Assembly: GCA_903813345.2 (NCBI GenBank)
Contig: CAIIXF020000012.1
Span: 4,507,318-4,571,317 of the forward strand
Direction of reading: 5' to 3'
DNA length: 64,000 bases
Source of the DNA: Owenia fusiformis
Lineage: Eukaryota > Annelida > Polychaeta > Sabellida > Oweniidae
The position numbers and the translations under genes are program-made. The notes beneath the pieces were generated by a model, which was given only the letters and a program-made list of their open reading frames with translations, searched no databases and was not told the DNA's origin. Numbering within the stretch: the stretch's first letter is position 1; every line of letters starts with the position of its first letter. This document shows positions 45,916 to 58,700 of this stretch, piece after piece.

Positions 45916-46908
45916 CAAGTGTATGAGTGGGCCCTGAATACGCTGGTGCATGAGTGCATGTTCATCAGTAACTTCATTCTGATCTTTGTCACGTAGATGT
46001 CCAAGTTTATTTAATCAAATGTCAACCTGTCAGCTTTTCCCATTGCTTTGAGGTTATTAACGACAGGGATCAATCGCTTTCGCTAATGCCCTGGTTACAT
46101 TTGTCCAGGTCTTCAACAACGGCACCCGGCCGACGAGTTGTTTTTGTTCAAAACTAGTGCCTGATACACACTGCTTTGGGGAGGAAAAGCATTAACACTA
46201 TCAGAATTACGGATACAGACAGTTTGTATATAGGTTAAGGCTACGTAGAATAAACGCATTATATTTATTATCTAGAGTCATATTTGTGAATTAATCCTAT
46301 AAAAACGAGTAAATAAATGAGTATATTAGTTGAGAGTTAAAACTGCTCCAAAGTCCATACGAATACTAGTAGTGACGTGGATATGAGGTTAATCGAAACA
46401 TCAAGGTAGCGAATTCGAGTATCTAAAGTGCAGACATGTAAAGATATAAAGTATAAAACGTTTAGAGGATCGGAGTATTAATAAAACATTCTTCATTTCT
46501 GTCATCAATACTTTTTTAAGATAACATCCCACCATTTGTCAAGATGACAGAGAATTCTAAAACATTTCCAAGCTACTGCAGTATGTGGGGTATTGTAATA
46601 AAACTATTATAATTATGTACTATTTCAGTATTTTGAGGGTGTTGAAAAAGAACCTCAGAATGCTTATCAACTAAAGATTACTTTTCATCGATCAATAGAC
46701 CAATTTGATTAAGTTTGCCACTTTGTCATATAAATGTAGCTGTATGTGTGGCGTATCACACAAGGGTAGCAGCCAAATCCTTGCTTCTTTGTGGTCAGAT
46801 CGTCGAACAGTGCCAACACCACAGACTCCTTACAAAGATACCACAGACGGCGCCGCACACTAGTAATTTCTACATCCGGGTTATATAGACATGATAGAGT
46901 ATATAGGT
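45916..46908. other. Non-coding stretch
   Basis: No supported gene. GAGAGTTAAAACTGCTCC near 46330 echoes the arm end of the preceding element. Confidence 0.4.
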
Positions 46909-47155
46909 CACTGGTGGATCCAGCCCCCCCCCCCCTTTGTAGGCCCGGAAAAATCTTTAGGGTCCCAAAAATTGTGTACGGCCTCAAAAATTGTGTACGC
47001 CTACGGCCTCAAAAATATACCTTTTTGGGCATAATTTGGCTTTTTATATTTCAAATAATCAAAAAATGGGCCTAAATGATCAAAATTTGGGGCTCAATTT
47101 TTTTCCTCACTCAAAATTGGGCCCCTTTGTTAGCTTCTGGATCCGCCAGTCTGTA
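46909..47155. mobile_element. hAT-like MITE
   Basis: CACTGGTGGATCCAG at the left and CTGGATCCGCCAGT at the right are inverse ends of the hAT type. The interior has C runs and TTGGGCCC words. An 8-bp target duplication was not confirmed. Confidence 0.55.
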
Positions 47156-47236
47156 GCCTACAAGGGGCGATCAATTTCAATGACCCTCTATTTCTGGCAA
47201 TATTTGGAGTCATCTAACCTGGCAGAAGGATAAAAG

Positions 47237-47337
47237 ATGGACCAGCAACAACTTATAACCAGCTTGTGTCTAAATAGGGTTGCTATGACAACTCTGCTTG
47301 ATAACATCAAAAACAAGACGGCGACGCCCCGGCTCTG
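47237..47337 (+). CDS. Candidate first coding exon of an unknown plus-strand gene
   Basis: ATG at 47237 opens 33 codons (MDQQQLITSLCLNRVAMTTL, then a basic end ..KNKTATPRL) and runs into a consensus splice donor CTCTG|GTAAGTGAG at 47337. The frame hits TAA two bases into the donor, as expected if the sequence is spliced. I do not recognise the protein and could not find exon 2 before the Gypsy insertion at 48.5 kb. It could be chance. Confidence 0.25.
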
Positions 47338-48505
47338 GTAAGTGAGACTATTTGACTACTAAGGAAGGGTAATAGAGACTTCTACAGGACGCTAAAGCCC
47401 CCACAAAATACCAAAGGGACTTGATACAACTTTCTTGTTACAGGTGCATCTGTGTATCTTAATAAGTTACCTGACTAAAATTATACGACAAATACTTTTC
47501 CCCCCATTTTTTCATATTTCGTCCCATGGTAGACTGATATAAGCCCAACGTATATGAAGACCGTGGTGGAACAATACATGCACTTTTAGTTTGACTCAGT
47601 TACTGATCCTGATTTATTTGCCACTTGCATTGGTCTTTAAGCAGGTTCAAATCTATAAAGAAGTAAAATAAACTTACTGTTCATAAAAGTAAGAAGTGGG
47701 TGATAATTGATTTTGTGTACTTCCGGTATTCCGATAAAAATCCGAACGTCCGATATATAAATTGTTCGTTCTTTTCTACGGTGAACATGAACACTCCCGT
47801 GATAGTTTAGTTTTAGGCGGTCGACATGTTAATACTCACGCCTTAGGTCGCACATTTATCGTTAGTGTCTATCTATGGTCTAATTAATTTCAAATCCATT
47901 TGCAACATCAATCTATCAATGTACGCCCCTCCCGGGACTACGGGCCGGTACTTGTCATCCCATACTGATACATCCATCTCGGCGGGAAAAAATTGTCACA
48001 ACTGTACTCTTAGTAGCCCTCAGTTTACTGAGTTACAAATGGCTATCACATTAAATTCTAGGCATCAGAAAAACAGTTCATTTCATTTTAATAGATCAAA
48101 AGGTATGAAGCAGATGTGATGATTATCGCCGGAGCAGACGCCCGGGTATGTCGAAGTACAGTCATGATATATATATGTTATTCTATAATGGCGCTTTGGT
48201 CTTATTATGCCGTTAGCCATGGTCTTCAAGCTTTACAGTGAGGTTGAAATTGAACTGAAACCCCATAATGCGAATTCTCCCATTCGCGGTTCGCTCTTTG
48301 AAACGTTCGCAAATATGTACTGAAAAAGCAATCAAAAAGGACAACATTTGATTGGTCAATATTTTCCCACTGTGCACTTCGCGTAGCTATTTGCGTGACC
48401 CGAAAGTTCTAAATCAAACTAATTACGCAATTTTGTTTTTACACCCGCACGCTAAATAAAACAATGACACCATCGAATGTATTCTTCGTTGTCATTGCTT
48501 TAATA
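47338..48505. other. Non-coding stretch before the Gypsy insertion
   Basis: An 84-codon frame at 47865-48119 has no domain. No clear acceptor was found for the candidate exon upstream. Confidence 0.35.
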
Positions 48506-48510
48506 GTCAG

Positions 48511-48674
48511 TGTCAACTTTACATAACAAGATTTGAGTTCTAAACTAATTATTTATTCATGACGTAATCCAATGTATGAATTACACTGTACGAAATGATT
48601 ACACAGTACATCAACTTATTCCCGGGGAACTCTCACCTGTATGGAGCATATACATATATATCAATAATATGACA
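48511..48674 (-). repeat. 3' LTR of the second Gypsy element
   Basis: 164 bp, TGTCAACTTT...ATATGACA on the plus strand. It is identical to the 5' copy. Confidence 0.95.
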
Positions 48675-48686
48675 TCTCCCCTTTTT
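48675..48686 (-). other. Polypurine tract
   Basis: AAAAAGGGGAGA on the minus strand directly abuts the 3' LTR, the normal plus-strand priming site. Confidence 0.8.
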
Positions 48687-48854
48687 AAGTATGTGTGAAA
48701 ACTCAAGAGTCTATCAAGCATGAATAATACAAAAGCACATTTATAAAAACAGTTGAACAGTCTTTTGAACAGTCTTTTATATCAATGCATCACACTGCAT
48801 AATATGCTGTAGTGTCAAGTCACTCTGAAGTATAATAAACATATCGATGATTAA

Positions 48855-48958
48855 AATGCAACACACTGCATTATGTCAAATCATATTTCAAATGCAACAC
48901 ACTGCATTTTGTCAAATCATATTTCAAATGCAACACACTGCATTATCAAATCATAACT
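48855..48958. repeat. 36-bp tandem repeat in the 3' non-coding part of the Gypsy element
   Basis: AATGCAACACACTGCATT is repeated three times with TGTCAAATCATATTTC between copies. The TGCA ends make each unit partly self-complementary. A looser copy lies at 48785-48803. Confidence 0.8.
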
Positions 48959-48995
48959 CTTAATCTGAAGCATGTTTATCATAACATAATGTCAA

Positions 48996-51962
48996 TCAAT
49001 TAGCATATCTGGCTGGTTTGATTACCTCCAGTCCTGACTTTGACCTAGTCTGAATGACTCTCTGAGTAGGTACTGTATTATGTCTGGGTGACATAGTGGT
49101 ACTGGGAACAGTAAACTGTGCACTATCTTTAGTGTCACGATACACACTTGTATTGTTTTGACTATCCATAGACACATCTACAGGTTTGTGAACTACTGGA
49201 CTTGATATACCAATCTGTTCTGATGGACCCTGATTTGTGTCACTGTTATGTAAAATTGGTTTTGACTTACAAAAATTGTAAATCAGATTATCATCATTAT
49301 GTGGACTTGGACTTCTGGATCTGTGGTATAAGACTGGTTTGGGACTAAATGTACTGGCACTTCTGACCATAGGACCATTTATACTGGGACTTTTATGACT
49401 GGGACTTTTATGACTGGGACTTGGAATTGCCATTATGTGACGCCTGTTACGTCTGTAAGTTCCCTTAGGAGTCTCAACAATATATGACCTGGGTGAACTA
49501 TGTTTACATTTGACAACACCTCTTGTTTTCCATCCCTTTTCCTGGTCAGTTTTCAATAAAACTTGTGAACCCGGTACTAGTTCAGTCAAAGGTCTCACTC
49601 CATGATGTTTGTCATAATTGGTTTTGTACATATTCTTAGCAGTCTTGTCATTTTAGGCTACCTGTCTGAGATTAGGCCATTTCGGGTTGAGATTGCTAGG
49701 CAGTGTAGGGACTGTAGACTTAATTTGCCTACCCATAAGCAATTGAGCTGGCGATGCTCCAGTCGCAAAGTGAGGCGTAGCGCGATAAGTTAATAAGGCT
49801 AGGTAAGGATCTTCCTGACACAAAATACGCTTCAAAATCTGGACTCCCCTCTCAACCTGACCATTTGCTTGACTAAAATGTGGACTACTTGTACAGTGAA
49901 TAAAATTGTACCTTTCCGCAAATTCTTTGAACTCTGCACTGGTAAATTGCGGACCGTTATCTGAAATGCATGTTTCACAAACACCGAATCTTGCAAAAAT
50001 AATCTTCAATCTGTCTATGACACTTTTTGCAGTTGTGTTTTTGTTCATTTTAGCAATTTCCGGATAACGCGAAAAATAATCTACCACTACTAGCCAGTGG
50101 CAATTTTCATACTCACATAAATCCACAGCTATCTTGGACCATGGACGCTTGGGAAGAACTGTAGGCATCAAAGGTTCCTTCCTCTGTGTACTTTTGATTG
50201 ATTGGCAATGTTCACATTTTTCTATCATGACTTTTATTTGTGAGCTCATACCTGGCCACCAAACTGATTGATTTGCTCTACTCCGGCATTTTGTAATACC
50301 AAGGTGACCATCATGAATTCTACTCAAAATCAAGTTTTGCATACCTACTGGTACGACCACTCTATTTCCATGAGTTATTAAACCATTGTATAGGCTCAAA
50401 GCACTCCGCTCGGGGAAAAATGGCTTAACAAACGGGGGAACGGACTTGATATTTTCTGGCCATCCATGCGTTACATAATCACGCACACGCAGTAATACAA
50501 TGTCTACATCTGTTTCTACTCTGATTTTCTCAAGCAAGTAATCCGCAATCGGTCTAGCACTATCTATCGACGCGAGATACTGCTCTATATCTTCATGAGA
50601 TGTATCAAGAGATTTACCTACCTCTATTGGATCCCGACTAAGCATATCTGCCACATGCATGTCCTTACCTGGAACATATCTAGCAACTGCATTGAAACGC
50701 ATCAGCCTGATCAATAATCTTTGACATCTAATGGGTACTCTATCTAAGTCTTTGATATTAATCAATGGTACTAAGGGCTTGTGATCTGTCAATACTTCAA
50801 ATCGATCGAGACCAATGAGAAACCGTTCAAAACGTTCAGTTGCCCATACCGACGCGAGACATTCTTTTTCTATCTGTGCGTACTTTTTCTCACTATCATT
50901 AAGACTTCTCGAAGCGTAACAGACTGGCTTGAGGCCATTTGAATGTTCCTGAAACAAACACGCTCCCATACCATAACTACTACTGTCCGCACTTACAATT
51001 GTAGGTTTATTAGGATCATAAAACGCTAACACGGGCGCACGGGTGACCAATTCCTTAATTTTGTCAAAGGATTCCTGCTGGGCCAACTCCCATGTGAAAC
51101 TTACCTCTTTCCGCAGTAGCACATACAGTGGGGCAGCTATCGTAGCCATACCCGGGATAAACTTTCCAAGATAATTGGCTGTACCCAGAAATCTCCGTAA
51201 TTCTGTGATATTTGTAGGTACAGTGAGCTTCAGTATAGCTTGCACATTGCTATCTGACGGACTAATTCCATCTTTCGTAACTGTATGTCCGAAGAAAGTA
51301 ACACGCGACTGACGGAATTTACATTTCTTCTTATTAAGCTTGATTCCTACCTTCTTGAGTGTCTGCATAACACGTTCCAAACGCTCGTCATGTTCAGCTT
51401 TGTCCTTGCCATGGACTATCAAATTATCTATGATATTTTCAACACCTTCATGGTTCTCCAAAATTCCGGCCATTACACGCTGATACAACTCACTCGCGAA
51501 TGAAAGTCCAAACGGAACGCGGTTGAATTTATATCGACCAAATGGGGTCATGAAAGTTGTTAAATATGAACTTTCTTCATCTAACACTAATCCCCAAAAA
51601 CTATTGGACGCATCTAGAGTTGTAAACACTGTAGAGCCCTGCATTTTGTGAAACAAATCCTCAGCAGAAGGCAACATGAATTTTTCATTTTTCACAGATT
51701 TATTCAAATTTCTGAGATCTACACATATTCTAGGTTCTGGATCTGACTTTTTCTCAACAACAACCATAGGAGCACACCATTCTGTTGGCTTTGTTACTCT
51801 TGAAATGACACCCAAATTCTCAAGTTTTTTCAATTTATCTTGTACACGCGGCATCATAGGCAAACTTACCCTTCGCGAAATACTCACACTGTACGGCTGG
51901 GCATCATCCTTCAAATTTATCTTGACAGGGTCAGTTTTAATTTTACCAATCTCACCATACAT
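48996..51962 (-). pseudogene. Gypsy pol: RT, RNase H, integrase, C-terminal tail (in-frame stop)
   Basis: In order: RT with MTPFGRYKFNRVPFGL and FFGHTVTKDG; RNase H with SADSSS, IEKECLA and LTDHKPL; integrase zinc finger (HDGHLGI..C, CEHCQ); integrase core with VDLCEY, SDNGPQFTS and GQVERG, so the DDE residues are present. The RT active site, normally Y.DD, reads IIDN here (codons 51423-51434), with Asn at the second Asp position. A TAA at 49653-49655 interrupts the frame just after the integrase core, and the same frame continues to 48996 with an integrase C-terminal-like segment (PRSYIVETPKGTYRRNRRH). The upstream gag-protease frame ends at a TAA at 51975 in this same frame. This copy could not make an active RT. 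Confidence 0.93.
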
Positions 51963-51974
51963 TTCAGATGATGT

Positions 51975-54833
51975 TTAAATTGACTGAACACGCCGAACCA
52001 AACCCATCCCGATGGCACATCCCCTGGATAAAAGACTCATGTCTGAGGTCATGTCAGCTACATGTATATCTGTCTTAAAACGTTTGTTGTCTAAGTCAAT
52101 TGTCCCAGAAAACTTACCAACACAGGCTACATTACCACCTGGACTTTTAAGTTGGACATTGGAAGGTTTAAGGACAGGGGGCTTATCAAAAGACTCAAAC
52201 ACACATTGGGGCATAACAGTAACATCGGCACCTGTGTCCAGTTTGAACATGATTGGTTTACCATTTACACTGAGTTCACTCACCCATGGTGGTTCCTTGT
52301 TGTTGATGTCAATCACACCGACCTCGTCAACACGAAAATCTTGTGTAGGCTCATCATCATGCTGGAATCTCGGCTTAGGAATATCACCAACCGGATACAT
52401 ATCGTCACAGACAATCTCGCCAATGAATGCCTGGTAATTATCGTCATCTTCATGTTGATCACTATCACAATCAAGTATTTCATGAATATTTTTGCGCTTA
52501 TCCATTGACTTTTGGTTGCGTTTGTTGCAACAACGTTTGTAGTGGTTCATGCCACCACACTGCAAACATGTTTTACCATATGCACCACACTCCCTAGGCT
52601 TGTGTGTTAACGCACACTTCTTACACTTGAATGCAGCTGATTGTGATTGTCCCTTGGACTGTGTTGTTGACCTTTTCGACCTCCTAGACCTGGTGACGTC
52701 ATCCAGATTCTGCGGGGTTTCCGACTTCAGATGCACGGGTGCGACGTGCTCTCTGATCCGCGCCATTTCAATCACCTTGGCAAATGTTAATTTGCTATAG
52801 TCCATTATCTTTACCTTTTCTGATAAATCTTTATTGTTCATACCGTTAACAAACTGGTGCAAAAGTTCACGTTCAGTATTATCGAAAGAACATATGTCGG
52901 CTTGATCGTATAACTTACGTATAAAACTATCTACATTCTCCTCAGACGACTGTTTCATGTGATGAAATGTTTTCTGTTCTTCAATCACATTCACCTTTGG
53001 CGTGAAGTATCTGTCGAATTTATCCATTACAACCGTGAACGATTTCTTGTTCTCTGCTTCAGTGAACACAAATGTCTTATACAGGGTGGGCCAAAAAAAA
53101 CCACCCCCCTAACCAATATTCCTGATAAATATTTATTTTTTAACAATCACACCAACAATGATATATCATATTAAAGATAATTTAATTTGCAACAAAATGA
53201 TATATAATAGCACCATTTTCAACAACCCCATATAGAAATATGGCCATTTATGTGACATGGGGGTCAAAAAACACCTTTTCAATTTTCGTCGATTTTGCGA
53301 ACAATTGCCTATTTCTACCAAATTTGAGTAAATTACAACATTGTCATGAGTCTTTCATAATTGGATATTATATATTGTTTTCATTCAATTTTTGAACCAC
53401 ACATGCTCAATATACATGTGTATGCTTATAAAACTAATTCATTTCTTCTTCAGTCTGTCCAAAAATAGCTCAATAGACCCACCCCCCGGACCCATCCTCT
53501 GATTGGATTATTCGCTTAAGACGCGGAAGCCATTGGTTGATGGCATAATTGATGGATGTATGCGGAAGTACCATTCAACTGCTAGTTATTCTTTCTTTTA
53601 GTTCCTCTACATCCCTGATAGGCTGGGTATATTTAAATACTAACTGTTCTAGATGCTCCCAGGTATTGTTATCAACATTATTAGCAACTGGACTGCTAGT
53701 AAGCCATTATTTTGGGCTAGAGATGGTGACATTTCCAATCTCCCAAATCTTCAGGGTAGCATTGGACCTGTGTGATGGAGCACTGTTCTATCAGAAAATG
53801 AAATTTCTTTCACATGTTTTTATATTCTTGAGGAGTCCTTTTTACCACCTCATGTCATTAACATTCAGAGTATATTTTTGCTCCTGGTTCAAAAAACAGG
53901 GCCTGTATGGTCTTTCCTTTTTGGGAAACACTGAGTGGACACCACCTACTTTTCAGAAAAATGTCATCTCGATTTGAGTAGCCTTTTATCGCAAATGTCA
54001 CTATTCTTGCTTACTGATATAGAGTATAGCCTTTTTATATGTATGTATAGTACTTGGGGCATTTAGAACAGTTGATCTATGGAGATCACTAGCCCATCAG
54101 GGGTGTAGACATACTGAAAGAATGAATAATTAGGTGTTGGATGGTACTTCTGCAGAGGTCCATCAATTATACCAATGGCTTTCGCGTTTTAAGCGAGAAA
54201 TCAAATCAGAAGTTGGGTCCGGGATGAGTCTATTGAGCCATAATTGGACAGACTGAAGAAGAAATGAATTAATCTTATAAGCATACACATGTATATTGAG
54301 CATGCAAGGTTCAAAAACTGAATGAAAACAATATATAATATCCAATTATGAAAGACTCATGATAATGTTGTAATTTACTCAAATTTGGTAGAAATAGGCA
54401 ATTGTTCGCAAAATCGATGAAAATTGAAAAGGTGTTTTTTGACCCCCATGTCACATAAATGGTTATATCTCGAGCCAGAGTTGTTGAAAATTGTTCTATT
54501 ATATATCATTCTGTTGCAAATTAAATTATCTTTAAAATGATATATCATTGTTGGTGTGCATGTTAAAAATTGAATATTTATCAGAAATATTGGCTAGGGG
54601 GGTGGTTTTTTTTGGCCCACCCTGTATATTGTCTCCGCTTTCAGTCCCATGCAATAAAGCAATGTATTTATCACTTGCGTATCGTCAATCAAATCAACAC
54701 TAGCGACGCCATTTTCCAATCCAACTTTCAAATCTGCAGCTGATTGAAAACGTTCGAATCTCGACCTCCAGTGTCTCCATTCTCTGGGTTGCGTAACATC
54801 AAACGCTTGCGGAGGCTCTAACCGAAAGGCCAT
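51975..54833 (-). pseudogene. Gypsy gag-protease, split by a mariner-like element
   Basis: Gag starts at ATG 54833 (MAFRLEPPQAFDV; WRHWRSRFERF), is interrupted at 54624-53082 and resumes with KTFVFTEAENKK. Two zinc-knuckle-like clusters follow, including CLQCGGMNHYKRCC, and then an aspartic protease with LDTGADVT. It ends at an in-frame TAA (51975-51977) in the protease-RT linker. The gag halves on either side of the insertion are in the same reading frame once the insertion and one TA are discounted, so the insertion itself was precise. Confidence 0.9.
53082..54624. mobile_element. 1543-bp mariner-like element with about 430-bp TIRs, inserted in gag
   Basis: The ends CAGGGTGGGCCAAAAAAAAC are perfect inverses, and similarity between the arms continues for about 430 bp (53082-53520 against 54190-54624). 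The element is flanked by TA on both sides. On the minus strand the middle (about 53930-53740) gives, in shifting frames with stops, words like EPGAKI and FHFLIEQCS in the order of a mariner/Tc1 catalytic core (FIEPGAK..., F.FQQDGAP). So it seems to be a long-dead autonomous element or its derivative. No intact transposase is present. Confidence 0.85.
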
Positions 54834-54902
54834 CACTGTTGTTAAGAGACAAATACTCCTAGTATCGTTGTAAATCCAATTTACAAACACATCTAGACAC
54901 CA

Positions 54903-55066
54903 TGTCAACTTTACATAACAAGATTTGAGTTCTAAACTAATTATTTATTCATGACGTAATCCAATGTATGAATTACACTGTACGAAATGATTACACAGTA
55001 CATCAACTTATTCCCGGGGAACTCTCACCTGTATGGAGCATATACATATATATCAATAATATGACA
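54903..55066 (-). repeat. 5' LTR of the second Gypsy element
   Basis: 164 bp, identical to 48511-48674. The internal sequence begins TGGTGTCTAGATGTG on the minus strand, the expected primer-site position. Gag's ATG follows about 70 bp later. Confidence 0.95.
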
Positions 55067-55071
55067 GTCAG

Positions 55072-55709
55072 TATACCGAGTTTAATCAATAAAAGATTGT
55101 ACAATGACCAACAAATTCGGAAACGAGTATTATAGATTTGCTTTCGGACCACTGAACAGATTGACCTAGATAATAGCGATGCGTCTTCTTTGGTCTACAG
55201 CTCAGTTGTGTGTGGGTTTTCAACGTAACTCTATAATGTAATTTAAAGATGAATACTTTTATTCCGTTGTTGCATCGATGTTGCAGTTTGTAGTGCGGTA
55301 AGATTGGCAGGAAAGTATTGAAAGTCGGATGGAATTGTTTTTTCCAAAATGGCGACTAGTCAACTGATCACGTGACCTTCTCTTCCGGAATATTTTCTCA
55401 CTTTTCAATCATCGTATTCACCACGCTATGAATCAATACAATGAAAAAAATAGCTGTTATATTAAGACTAATAAGAGATCAATCGTTTCTAATAATTTTT
55501 TCTGTACTCTTGTACGGGAATATGAAGGAATATATCGTTTGAAAAGTAGGTGTGAAAATCCCCATGTTAAACCTATGAGGGAAAACAAGGAAGTATAAAT
55601 TAGTTCCTCCGCGAACTGCATCATGGGAAATATTTTGACCTTATAAGGAAAGATTTTAGCGTCTCCTCTTTTGAAGAGGGAACAACGATTTCGAGAATTT
55701 TGCAGTAAC
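55072..55709. other. Spacer between Gypsy and LINE
   Basis: No gene recognised. TCAACTGATCACGTGACC near 55360 includes an E-box (CACGTG). Nothing further supported. Confidence 0.4.
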
Positions 55710-55790
55710 TTTTTCTTTTTTTTATATTCTTTATTCCTACCCACACTTGTGAGTATAAAATAGTACATATACATACAATGATAATACAGT

Positions 55791-58700
55791 TTAGTTTAAT
55801 TCACTACCACCAATAATCTTCATCAATTTACTTAATTGCACAGAATATTTAATATTTGACAACAAACTTTTAAATTTTAACATATTTGGTTGCCTAATGA
55901 AGTAGCTATCAAGGAGTGTTAGTCTCTCATCTTCAAAAAGTTTACATTCTAAAATATAATGGTATTCATCTCCTAGTCTGTTGCATTTGGTACACAATCT
56001 CTCTAACCTTGGTCTTTTTATGTATCTCCCTGTTTCTATAGGAAGATTATGATTTGAAGTTCTAAGTTTTGTTATATATAATCTAGTGCTTATTGGTTGA
56101 CATAAATAGGGTTCAAAAATAAGTTTGTTCTTAATGTTACAATATGTAAAAAATGAAGTTTTAGATTTATCTAAGTCTGATAGCCATTGCTGTAGGAATT
56201 GATTTTTTAGTTTCCTCTTCACCATATGCTTCAACGCATCCCTTGATATAAACTCTTGTCTATTCCAAATATATGAAAATCCACAGTCATTTAAAATATT
56301 TTCTACTGTACTTAACCATGGTGAGCTGTATATACTCCTTATATGTAATTGCAGCATAGCTTTATAAATGGAACTACTTGTTGCTTTACCTTGTATCAAT
56401 TTACCCCAAAAATTTACCATTCTTGTTTTAATGTGTATTTCCAAAGGGTGGCGCCCCAATTCACCATATATCATGAATGAGGGTGTAGTTGCTTTAACTC
56501 TGAGTATGTATTTACAATATTTGAGGTGTAAGACTTCACAAGTTTTTATAGCCTTTGAAAATCCCCATATTTCACAGCCATAACACAAAATAGGTAATAT
56601 TAACGTATCAAACAATTCTAATTGAACATCAATTGGTAAATTCATTTCTGTGCACTTTCCCAATACTCCATACATGGCATTTTCAGCTTGTTTCTTCAAT
56701 TGATCAACACCCTTTCTAAAATTACAATTATATGAAAATAAAACTCCTAAATACTTAAATGTATCATTAATTTCAACATTTTCCCCATTGTATGTAAATC
56801 TAAATAAACCCTTGGGTTTTCTTTTAGAGAAAATAATAACTTTTGTCTTTTTTGTGTTAACAGACAAATTGTTGATATCACAATATGACTTAAGACCATT
56901 TAGTCCTCTCTGTAGCCCATCACTTGTGTCTGACAGAATAACTGTGTCATCTGCATACATGAGTAAAAATACTTTACAAAAGTTTTCAATGTCTTGACCT
57001 AAGTTTAAATAGCTACATTTATGACTATTCAAGAGGTAATCCTCCATGTCATTTACAAAGAGTGAAAAAAGCAAAGGGGAGAGAATTTCACCAGTTCGTA
57101 AGCCATTCATACAAAGGAAATATTCGGATATTTGACCATTTGCGAAAATACAAGATTTTGCTTTAACATATATATTTTTGATACAGTTTAATATCTTTCC
57201 ACTAATACCACATTCAAGCAATTTTTTCCATAATGCCACTCTGTTTATTTTATCAAAACATTGTTTGAAATCTACAAATGCTGCAAATAGTTTCTTTTTA
57301 TTCACATTTAACATTATGTCTATGATAAAATACAGATTAAATATTTGATCATTGCAGCCTTGATCTGGCATGAAACCTGATTGGTTACCTTTCATAATAT
57401 TATTTTTCTCTATAAATAAGTATAGTCGTTTATTCAAAATTGCAGTAAATAACTTTCCAAGGCACGATAAAAGTGTGATTCCTCTATAATTTGCCGGGTC
57501 TAAACGAGTGCCTTTATTCTTGAATATAGGTATTATTATACCAATAAGCCATGATTCTGGTACCACCCCCTCTGCTAAAACTTTATTGAATAACAATGTA
57601 TAAAGGTGTATTAACTTATATATTGAATACTTAATATGTTCATTAATTATACCATCATCGCCCGGACTTTTACCCATCTTTAAGTTTTTAACTATCATCC
57701 TGATCTCTTCAGGTGTAATTTGACAATTCAGATCAGAACAATCTATTATATTGTTATTTAATATATCATCATTCATGTTAACATTATTATTTTGACAATT
57801 TACATTATCATAGTTTAATGTTTTGAAAAATGTAGACAAGGAATCTAGAGCTGCCTTACATTCCGGTTTCTTTTTCTCATTCAAAATATCCCAATAGTCT
57901 CTACTGTTATTACTCTTAAGAGTTCTTAGATCTTTGATCTGTTTTCTCTTAAAATGTGTTCTTGCTTTTCGAATGGCTTTCTTGTATGATTTACGTGAAT
58001 TAATTAAAGCCAATTTATTAGAGTCAGATTTATTAAGATAAAATTGTGTCTTGCATTTATGATATTTTTTTCTATGAGATTGACACTCATTTGAGTACCA
58101 AGGGTTTTTCCTTTTCAACCTTGAAGGTTTCTGGTTCATTGACACTGCACCAAATGTTGTAATTGCAGCATTATAAAATAATTCATTTATTGATTCAGCT
58201 GCATTTTCAATGGTGATGGTATTTGTGGTCAGCTTTTCAGTAATAGTATCGACCATTGAATCCTCAATGTTTTCACAAAAATAAGTGGATTGATTACTTT
58301 CCCATCTTTTTGGTCTTTTTTGTAGATTTGCCGGTTCATTAATTCCAGGTTGTGAATCAGAGGGTTTGTGCTGTATTGGGGCTGAGATGTTAAAGTCAAT
58401 TCCACAATGTATGTCCGAAATTATTCCATTAAAATCACACACTTTAAATTCATTTATCTCGCACAGTAAAGATGCGGTAACAATTACATAATCAATTACG
58501 GAAATGTCTCTGGTTGTTGATTTTCCTATCTTGTTGTCGAGGCCACATCGGCCGTTCATTATTACCATTTATTGAGCTTTACATAGTTCAATCAGTCGAG
58601 TCCCATACAAATCTATTTTCACATCCACACTTGCGCGAATAATAGACATATTTAAGTGTAGTAAGGTGTCCTTTATTACATTAGCACTATTACAATTAAT

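Larger units (their letters stand above)
48506..55071 (-). mobile_element. Complete but defective Gypsy LTR retrotransposon with target duplication GTCAG
   Basis: Two 164-bp LTRs (48511-48674 and 54903-55066) are identical on my reading. Both begin TGTC and end GACA, and GTCAG flanks both sides (48506-48510, 55067-55071). A polypurine tract precedes the 3' LTR. The internal frame runs gag, protease, RT, RNase H, integrase and a C-terminal tail, all in one frame, but is broken by in-frame TAA at 51975 and 49653 and by a mariner-like insertion in gag. The identical LTRs indicate a recent insertion. Confidence 0.95.

Noticed and set aside
52012-52800. Plus-strand frames of 118-141 codons
   Set aside because: Antisense of Gypsy gag-protease.
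53549-53977. A 142-codon plus-strand frame inside the mariner-like element
   Set aside because: No domain on this strand; the minus strand shows transposase-like words, so this is antisense.
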